Shown here in pieces: positions 34,195 through 39,736 of a stretch of DNA of 39,736 nucleotides. Position numbers and translations under genes: made by a program. The notes under the pieces are model-generated. The model had not been told where the DNA came from. It did not search any database and worked only from the letters and a program-made list of their open reading frames with translations. The DNA is taken from the NCBI GenBank assembly GCA_964472305.1, contig CAYYJR010000029.1, forward strand, positions 1-39,736. The letters run 5' to 3'. Source of the DNA: CAYYJR01 sp964472305. GTDB taxonomy: Bacteria > Armatimonadota > Hebobacteria > CAIYQO01. Numbering within the stretch: the stretch's first letter is position 1; every line of letters starts with the position of its first letter.

Positions 34195-34953
34195 TCAACG
34201 GTAACGGAATCCGGTCAAGGCAACCGTGTAATCGCCGCGTCGCGCGTTATACCGAATCGCATATCCGGTGGGGTAATAGCCACGGCGCGGGTAACGGGCC
34301 GGCAGCGCGAGCGGTGCGCGCAGCGACCGACGCGAGAGAAAGAACTCCCGTGTTATCATCGGCTCGATGAAGATCATGCGGCCGCCATAAAAGCCGTAGA
34401 TGGGTGTTTGGGTAAAGGAACGGCCATGCAACTCCGGGGCATTGGCCGGCACCCAATGCACGCCCATGCGGGGAATCACGTCGGGAGTCGCGATGTAACC
34501 GGGTGGGATGAAACGGCGTTGCGGTGTCCGGCGCGCGAAAGCCAGGTCTGCGCCGACGCCGGTAATCCGGTTGCGATCTGTACGGCTAATCAGATAATAA
34601 TGAAAGTCGAAGTGCGGCACGTGGTATATCGCCGGGGTATGCCCGCGCGGATGCCAGTTCAGCACGAAATGATTGATGGCCGTACGCCCGGCTTGCCGTG
34701 GGAAGGTGAGGGGGAATTCGGTGTCTTGTCCGGGCAAGCCGTTCAACAGGCTGTTCGGAAAGCGCACGCCCATTTCCACGGGCCGGCCGCGCCGGTCGAT
34801 GCTGACCCAGGTACGCAGTGTCCCCTGTCCGATCCGCGTGGGGGTGCCGTAATAGGTTCGCACCTGTGCGAACGCGTCACGCGCCTCCAACAGCATTGAC
34901 AGGGGGGTGAGAATGGCCACAAGCCACATCGCCGTCATCATGCTGCGTCGCAT
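34195..34953 (-). CDS. Secreted DUF5602/TTHB210-like protein
   Basis: The 252-residue protein has a signal peptide (about 1-29, ending DAFAQ). The body carries a recognisable pattern. VSIDRRGRPVEMGVRFPNSLLNGLP is followed by NHFVLNWHPRGHTPAIYHVPHFDFHYYLI, where the His-rich WxPxGH...YxxPHFDxHxY motif looks like a metal site. This matches the TTHB210-like/DUF5602 family, whose function is unknown to me. It is convergent to the sulfatase-like gene. The SD upstream of 34953 is GGGAG. Confidence 0.72.
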   Translation of the reverse strand: MRRSMMTAMWLVAILTPLSMLLEARDAFAQVRTYYGTPTRIGQGTLRTWVSIDRRGRPVEMGVRFPNSLLNGLPGQDTEFPLTFPRQAGRTAINHFVLNWHPRGHTPAIYHVPHFDFHYYLISRTDRNRITGVGADLAFARRTPQRRFIPPGYIATPDVIPRMGVHWVPANAPELHGRSFTQTPIYGFYGGRMIFIEPMITREFFLSRRSLRAPLALPARYPRRGYYPTGYAIRYNARRGDYTVALTGFRYR

Positions 34954-35082
34954 CTATGTATCTCCCTTTCATGTCAGGTGCTATCGGCGTGCCCGATGGA
35001 TAGCGTGGATAAACAGGATCAACGCAGCGGATGCGCGTCATGCGCGATATGCGGTGCATGGAGTGGAGCGTGCACCACGCAT

Positions 35083-35607
35083 TCAACGCGGTTGCGTAGC
35101 GCGCAGCGCACGGTGCAGCACCTTTTCCAGCGGACGTTGCAGCAGTTTGGTGCACAGGTGCTCGCGTCGGCAGCACATCGGCTCGACCAGCACCGTGTAG
35201 ACACCGAGCAGATTCCCGCCGATGACGTCCATGGTGAGCAGGTCACCGATCATGGCGGTCTCATGCGGCAACGTGCCCAGTAATCGCATGCCGCGTCGAA
35301 AGCCGCTGGGCAGCGGCTTTTTGGCATGGGTGATCCACGGCAACCCCAGTCGTTCGGCGATCGGACGCACCCGCTCGGGGGTGCCCGAATTGGTGACCAC
35401 GCACCCGCGCAATCCATTGGCGTGCAGGCAGGTGACCCAGGCTGCTACCATGGGTGGTATGTCAGGGCTGCGCCACGGCGCCAGCGTATTGTCGAGATCG
35501 AGCATTACCCCACGCAGACCGAGCTGTTTCAGTGCCATGCAATCCAATTCTTCCAAGCGGCGCACAATGCGATGTGGTCGAAAAGGTGTCAGAAGTCTCT
35601 GCAACAT
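35083..35607 (-). CDS. yqeG: YqeG-family HAD phosphatase
   Basis: The 174-residue HAD superfamily IIIA protein has motif I MLDLDNTLAPW (nucleophile Asp37, acid Asp39), motif II VVTNSG, motif III with the Lys of HAKKPLPSGF, and motif IV MIGDLLTMDVIGGN. The last usually reads GDQLxTDVxGGN; Gln is Leu here. YqeG and its relatives include phosphatidylglycerophosphate phosphatases in plants and cyanobacteria, which would suit the neighbouring lipid kinase and PAP2 genes. GGTGA precedes the ATG. It is divergent from the lipid kinase gene. Confidence 0.9.
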   Translation of the reverse strand: MLQRLLTPFRPHRIVRRLEELDCMALKQLGLRGVMLDLDNTLAPWRSPDIPPMVAAWVTCLHANGLRGCVVTNSGTPERVRPIAERLGLPWITHAKKPLPSGFRRGMRLLGTLPHETAMIGDLLTMDVIGGNLLGVYTVLVEPMCCRREHLCTKLLQRPLEKVLHRALRATQPR

Positions 35608-35767
35608 AATTTCACCAGGGATATTTTACGCGAACATATTTTCTCCGGTCAATGTGTTTCTCCATACACGGGGGAATTTTCGCACGCGGCGACCGGTTAC
35701 CCTCCGTGGTTTTTCGGGAGAATGCAGGTACGGGCTGTCGGCGCAACAAACCCCGATTGTGGACGTG

Positions 35768-36673
35768 ATGGATATCGACGAACTCGAACGCATGATACAT
35801 GCCGAACGTACGGCGGCGCTTATCGTCAACACGATCTCCCGGCGGGGCGAGCGCCTGTTTTTCCAGGCGATGGACGCCTTGCAGGCACGGGAGATGATGA
35901 TCGCGGCCGATCCCGTGCGCGATCCGGCGCGACTGCGTCCGGCGGTGCGCGAGGCGGTGGAACGCGGGTATCGCTTGATCATCGTCGGCGGTGGTGACGG
36001 CACCATCAGCGCCGTCGTGGACGAATTCGCGTATCGCGACGCCGTGCTGGGACTGTTGCCGCTGGGGACGGGCAACAGCTTCGCGCGCACGCTGAACGTG
36101 CCGCTCACGCTGAACGGCGCTATCGAGGTGATAACCACCGGGCGTGTCGCCGCGGTCGACCTGGGGCGGGTGGGGGACGACTACTTTGCCAACATCGCGG
36201 CGATCGGTCTCAGTGCCGAAATGGCACGCACGACGCCGGCACGTTTAAAACACTATGTCGGCCAACTCGCGTATGTGCTGGTGGGCGCGCGCATTCTGCT
36301 GCGCCATCAGCCATTTCTCTGTACCGTCCGTATCGCAGATTCGCAGCGATCCTATCGCACGCATGAAGTGGTGATTGCCAACGGGCGGGTGTTCGGTGAT
36401 ACCGTGCTGACCGAAGATGCCTCGATCACCAGCGGCAAGCTGGTGATCGCCACCATGGAGACGTTGAATCGCCGGCAATTGCTCGCGCGCTGGCTCGCGT
36501 TCCTGCTGGGACGGCAGACGGCGTTCCGCGGTGTATACCACTTCACCGCCGAGGACGTGTGGATTGACACCACCCCGCCGCAGGCTATCGATATCGATGG
36601 CGAGGTGACGGCGCACACGCCGGCGCACTTCACCGTCGCGCCGCGGGCGTTGAAGGTGCTGGTGCCGCGGTAA
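35768..36673 (+). CDS. Diacylglycerol kinase-like lipid kinase (DagK/YegS family)
   Basis: From ATG 35768 the product is 301 residues, normal for the DagK catalytic family. It shows IIVGGGDGTISAV (nucleotide-binding GGDGT at about 75-79), LLPLGTGNSFARTL (about 96-109) and the C-terminal IDIDGE that closes the two-domain fold. It would phosphorylate diacylglycerol or a related lipid at the inner face of the membrane. The start is uncertain: no clear SD precedes 35768, and GTG codons at 35759 and 35765 are alternatives. The very long upstream open frame is antisense to yqeG and not coding. Confidence 0.87.
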   Translation: MDIDELERMIHAERTAALIVNTISRRGERLFFQAMDALQAREMMIAADPVRDPARLRPAVREAVERGYRLIIVGGGDGTISAVVDEFAYRDAVLGLLPLGTGNSFARTLNVPLTLNGAIEVITTGRVAAVDLGRVGDDYFANIAAIGLSAEMARTTPARLKHYVGQLAYVLVGARILLRHQPFLCTVRIADSQRSYRTHEVVIANGRVFGDTVLTEDASITSGKLVIATMETLNRRQLLARWLAFLLGRQTAFRGVYHFTAEDVWIDTTPPQAIDIDGEVTAHTPAHFTVAPRALKVLVPR

Positions 36674-36744
36674 CGCGGGATGATTGCGCACGCCCGCATT
36701 CCATCGGGTCGCGCGCTTCCGCCAGACTGGCCGTATCGAGACCG

Positions 36745-37443
36745 CTAGCCTTGCGATGCCGCACGCCGGACGACATGCGCTTCCCACCCTTCCACGATCG
36801 CCACGGTTCCGAAGAGAATGCATGCGCCCGTCACCCAACCGGCCAGTACGTCCGAGGGATAATGCACTTCCAGATAGACGCGCGCGAGACCGGTGCCGAT
36901 GATCAGCAAAAATGCCGCGAGGTAAATCAGAAGGCGCTGCCATCGCCGGCGCGCCCAGTAATGCAGCGCGAAGTAAGCGAGTAGCCCATAGAGTACCATG
37001 GCGCTGGTGGCATGCCCGCTGGGAAAGCTGTTGCCAAGCTCGTGCACCAGCGCCGACAGCGGGCGGTGACGGTGGAAAGTGGCTTTGAGATAGGTAACCA
37101 GCAAGTCGGTGCATAGCGGCACCAGCAGCAACAGCATCGCTGCCAGGTAGTGCCGGTATGCGAGCAGCAGTAACAGCGCGGGCAGGACAAAGACCAGCAC
37201 GTAGGGAAACAGCAAGATCGCGCTCAGGAAATGTGCCAGCACGTCGAGGATCAGCGTATGATGCGGGCGGATGAGGCCGAAAACCAGCGCGTCGAAACGC
37301 GCCAGTTCACCTTCCGGCAGTTCCTCCGCCAGTTCGTAAAATATGCGCACCCCGATACCTGCCGCGATCAGCGCCAGTGCGACCCAACGGTGCGTGCGCA
37401 GCCATGCCTGCAGGGCAAACAGTCGCGTTCTCCAAGTCTCCAT
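36745..37443 (-). CDS. PAP2-family lipid phosphatase
   Basis: The 232-residue membrane protein has about six hydrophobic helices. It carries the three PAP2 catalytic motifs: K120-...-RP128 (KATFHRHRP), PSGH (141-144) and R188-x5-H194-x3-D198 (ARVYLEVHYPSD). It would dephosphorylate phosphatidic acid, PGP or undecaprenyl pyrophosphate on the outer face of the membrane. ATG 37443 lies seven bases after the stop of a truncated upstream gene, so translation was probably coupled to it. The frame upstream of 37443 is antisense or overlapping and not used. Confidence 0.92.
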   Translation of the reverse strand: METWRTRLFALQAWLRTHRWVALALIAAGIGVRIFYELAEELPEGELARFDALVFGLIRPHHTLILDVLAHFLSAILLFPYVLVFVLPALLLLLAYRHYLAAMLLLLVPLCTDLLVTYLKATFHRHRPLSALVHELGNSFPSGHATSAMVLYGLLAYFALHYWARRRWQRLLIYLAAFLLIIGTGLARVYLEVHYPSDVLAGWVTGACILFGTVAIVEGWEAHVVRRAASQG

Positions 37444-37450
37444 TCCGCGC

Positions 37451-37702
37451 TTATTCGGCAAGACAGGCGGCAGGTCCTGTCGGAATGATTGATAACAGCG
37501 CCAGGTCGTCGGGATGGGCGGCCGCGTCGGCCTGCGCCAGCGCCAGCGCGTCATCGACACGACCCTGTTGCGCCAGTTTTTGCGCGTTCAACGGCGAGTT
37601 GACGTCCAGGCTGTTGGCATACTGTTTGGCGAAAGCGAGCAGGTCCGCTTTGTCGATAGCCAGGTCGGCGGGGGGGTTGGTGTAGAAGCGCATGGCCTGT
37701 TT
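37451..37702 (-). pseudogene. C-terminal remnant of a gene cut off by an IS fragment
   Basis: About 80 residues remain, from near AMRFYTNPPADLAIDK to the stop, ending LLSIIPTGPAACLAE. The segment LAQQGRVDDALALAQADAAAHPDDLALL reads like a tetratricopeptide helix pair. No SD precedes the internal Met at 37693. The frame runs back into sequence that is clearly transposase on the other strand, so the 5' part of the gene is missing. It abuts the PAP2 gene and was probably its operon partner. Confidence 0.6.
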
Positions 37703-38197
37703 GGCCACTTCAAGGGCATCGGCAAAGTGTATCTCCATTCCCTGGTCGATACCTACGGCAGCTTCGCCTTCGGCTTCTTGCACACCTCCAAGCAGCCGGA
37801 AGCCGCCGTGGCCTGGCTGCACAATGAGGTGCTGCCCTTTTACGACGAGCAGGGGCTGGCGGTCCAGGCCGTGCTCACCGATCACGGGCGGGAGTTTTGC
37901 GGCACTGACCGCCATCCGTTTGAGTTGTATCTGGCGCTCAATGATCTGGAACACCGCACGACCAAGGTCCGGCACCCGCAGACCAATGGCTTCGTCGAGC
38001 GCTTCCACCGCACCATCCAGGAAGAATTCTTTGCCGTCGCCTTGCGGGAAACCCTCTATGAAAGCGTCGAGCGGTTACAGGCCGATGTGGATGCCTGGCT
38101 GCACCACTACAATTATGAACGCCCTCACCAGGGCTACCGGAATATGGGCCGACGCCCCTGGGAAACCGTTGCACAATTTGTTAGGAAAGAAGCTTAA
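37703..38197 (+). mobile_element. 5'-truncated IS481-type transposase
   Basis: About 165 residues of an rve-type integrase core are left, from GHFKGIGKVYLHSLVDTYG onward. Visible are the second catalytic Asp in LTDHGREFCG and the Glu in QTNGFVERFHRTIQEEF, then YNYERPHQGYRNMGRRPWE, the standard IS481/IS3-like ending. The first catalytic Asp and the N-terminal HTH are absent, so it cannot be active. The left break at about 37690-37725 is also where the neighbouring host gene is broken. The right boundary is probably shortly after the stop, where the sequence becomes AT-rich. Confidence 0.85.
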
Positions 38198-38376
38198 GAC
38201 AACAAATAATATATTCGCTTATAGTGTAGAAATAACCTCCCCAATCATCATTAACAGGATGGTACAGGGTGCGATATCATGTTTGCTATTATAATTTTTC
38301 AAAATGATATTGAATTACTCCCTATTCAGCATGTTTTGTAAAGCAGCAATACATTTCAGCGCAGAGTGGACGATGA

Positions 38377-38982
38377 CTATTTCAACTTTCGCATAACATT
38401 AATTCCTTTTACTTTTCCCAATAATATCTCTTGATAATAATTCTCACTGACCATCGCATCTGTTGTTTCGATTCCGGTCATGAAATCGATGATGGTATAC
38501 TGCAAAATAGCTTTGATTATCCGTTTTAATATATTGAAAAGTGTCAAATATTCTTTACGCTCAAAAATTTCACCGTAAGCATTTGCCCATTTCTCTATTA
38601 CTGCAATTTGTGGTGGAAACATATATTCCATACCTGGAATCGCTTCCCTGATACCAATAAGACAATTCCTACGTAAAGTTATATTTTCGGAAATATCAGG
38701 TGATAATATCGGTGTTAATACCATACTTCGCAAATAGAAATCCTCGAAGTGTTTACCATAATATTCATGCTTCATGCAGAGATCAGATGGCAATATTGAT
38801 TCATAAAAAAATTCTCCGTTTTGTTGCACTACAAATTCTATCCGATACGGTGCATATTTCATCGGGAGATTGTTTTCGATAATAAACGAAATATCACGCA
38901 AAGTAGCATAGAACGTAAATGCATGTCCTGATCCAACTTTCGCCCAATCCTTACTTTCAGATTGCGTGATCTGTTCCCTCAT
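38377..38982 (-). CDS. AT-rich orphan gene, function unknown
   Basis: The 201-residue protein begins MREQITQSESKDWAKVG, mostly alpha/beta soluble in character. It has many Ile, Tyr, Glu and Asn residues and no signal peptide or clear membrane helix. I recognise no family. Its base composition (clearly AT-rich by eye, against a GC-rich chromosome) and its place between two transposase genes mark it as recently acquired. GGGGGA lies about seven bases before ATG 38982, which I prefer over the in-frame ATG at 39003. The flanking 38198-38376 is AT-rich and empty. Confidence 0.7.
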   Translation of the reverse strand: MREQITQSESKDWAKVGSGHAFTFYATLRDISFIIENNLPMKYAPYRIEFVVQQNGEFFYESILPSDLCMKHEYYGKHFEDFYLRSMVLTPILSPDISENITLRRNCLIGIREAIPGMEYMFPPQIAVIEKWANAYGEIFERKEYLTLFNILKRIIKAILQYTIIDFMTGIETTDAMVSENYYQEILLGKVKGINVMRKLK

Positions 38983-39045
38983 GCCAGTCCCCCTTTCCGT
39001 CACAATAAGCTACATCGCTTCAATTGTCTTTAACAGGACTTTCGC

Positions 39046-39736
39046 TCAACATCCGACCGCCTGAATTATCGGCTGGCGTAGCGCCGATTTCAGAGAGTCA
39101 TCCCACTGTTGTCGGTGGGCGTCATACAGCGTCGTCCCCAGGTGCTTGGCCCGTTGGCGGAACGCCACCCAGGCTAAATAGCAACACGCCAGATGGTTCC
39201 GTTGAGAACGCCCTTTCCGACATTGGCATTTTTCCGTGCCCGTGAACTGCTTGACTTCGCGATGAAACTGCTCGACGTGCCAGCGGATGGCATTCTCCTG
39301 TTGACTGGCACCCACGGTCATCGGGCGCTGGGGATCGTCCGGTCGATTCGTGATCACCCAATCAATGTCTCCGGTCGAGGAGACCACCATGAAAAGTCGC
39401 ACCTTGAACGGCAGCTCTTTGCGCTTGACGACCAAGCCATGTTGGTAGGTGTCGGGATCCCAAGGCAGGTCTTCCAGGTTCACGTACCCGGCCTCTTTGG
39501 ACAGGTTCACCTTGCGATTGCTTTTGACGGTCGTAATAAAGTAGCGTCCCATGCGGTGGATGAGCTTCAAGTTCTCCACCGAGGCGTACCAGTTATCGAA
39601 GAGGATGGTCTGCGCCCGCAGGCCTTTCTCGTGCACGGCGCGGATCAGCATCTCCCGGAAGTGGTCGTGCTGCGTTTTGCCATCCCCGTTGGGATCGTAA
39701 ATCCGGTAATCGATGGGGTAAAAGCCGTGGTCCTGG
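39046..39736 (-). mobile_element. IS4/IS701-type DDE transposase, C-terminal part, cut by window edge
   Basis: The minus-strand frame is open to the last base of the window, so the N terminus is missing here. The segment DHGFYPIDYRIYD is followed by ILFDNWYASVENLKLI (second catalytic Asp), then FITTVKSNRKVNL and RWHVEQFHREVKQFTG with the catalytic Glu in a YREK-like context. After that come AWVAFRQRAK and the end. This is the pattern of IS4-superfamily (IS701-like) transposases. A nominal Met at 39651 is internal. No terminal inverted repeat could be identified in the 39004-39045 flank. Confidence 0.85.

Noticed and set aside
35222..35767. N-terminal extension of the lipid kinase to 35222
   Set aside because: The extension is antisense to yqeG, which has intact HAD motifs, and gives a Ser/Arg/Pro-rich sequence unlike any DagK N terminus.

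Overview
The window is a chromosomal stretch from a GC-rich bacterium with an outer membrane. The evidence for a diderm is a secretin-type type II secretion system (T2SS) cluster, a TamB/AsmA-like giant protein and a MutL of the endonuclease type. The mix of a diderm envelope with a YqeG-type HAD phosphatase, a fused hexulose-6-phosphate synthase/RraA protein and a DUF5602-like secreted protein is reminiscent of Armatimonadota or related candidate phyla. That placement is a guess, since no rRNA or other phylogenetic marker beyond MutL is present. No tRNA, rRNA or CRISPR array was recognised.

Layout. Bases 2-2293 hold the end of an OLD-family nuclease gene and, directly abutting it, a UvrD-like helicase gene. 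This is the architecture of a Gabija anti-phage system, in DNA visibly poorer in GC than what follows. A decayed recombinase-like HTH fragment (2339-2656) marks the junction with the native chromosome. On the minus strand, 12023 down to 2663 reads as a run: a 60-residue protein, a metallophosphoesterase, MutL, a TamB-like 1541-residue membrane-anchored protein and a PstS-like binding protein. A divergent control region (12024-12476) separates this run from a plus-strand metabolic group: HPS-RraA fusion, a URO-D-type methyltransferase, a protein I do not recognise, a KDPG/KHG aldolase and an OsmC protein.

From 17757 to 27711 there is a compact T2SS operon, gspF-G-H-I-J-K-L-M-C-D, with many 4-base ATGA overlaps but no gspE ATPase or gspO peptidase gene. 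It is followed by two exported proteins of unknown function. The next block (29574-37443) encodes mostly envelope and transport functions: a small membrane protein, a sugar-phosphate isomerase/epimerase-like protein, a Bcr/CflA MFS exporter, a membrane-anchored sulfatase/LtaS-like enzyme, a DUF5602-like secreted protein, YqeG, a diacylglycerol/lipid kinase and a PAP2 phosphatase. The last three could act together on lipid phosphates, and the sulfatase-like enzyme might feed them.

The right end is scarred by mobile DNA. A gene upstream of the PAP2 gene is cut off by a 5'-truncated IS481-type transposase. It is followed by an AT-rich islet with one orphan gene, and then by an IS4/IS701-type transposase that runs off the window.
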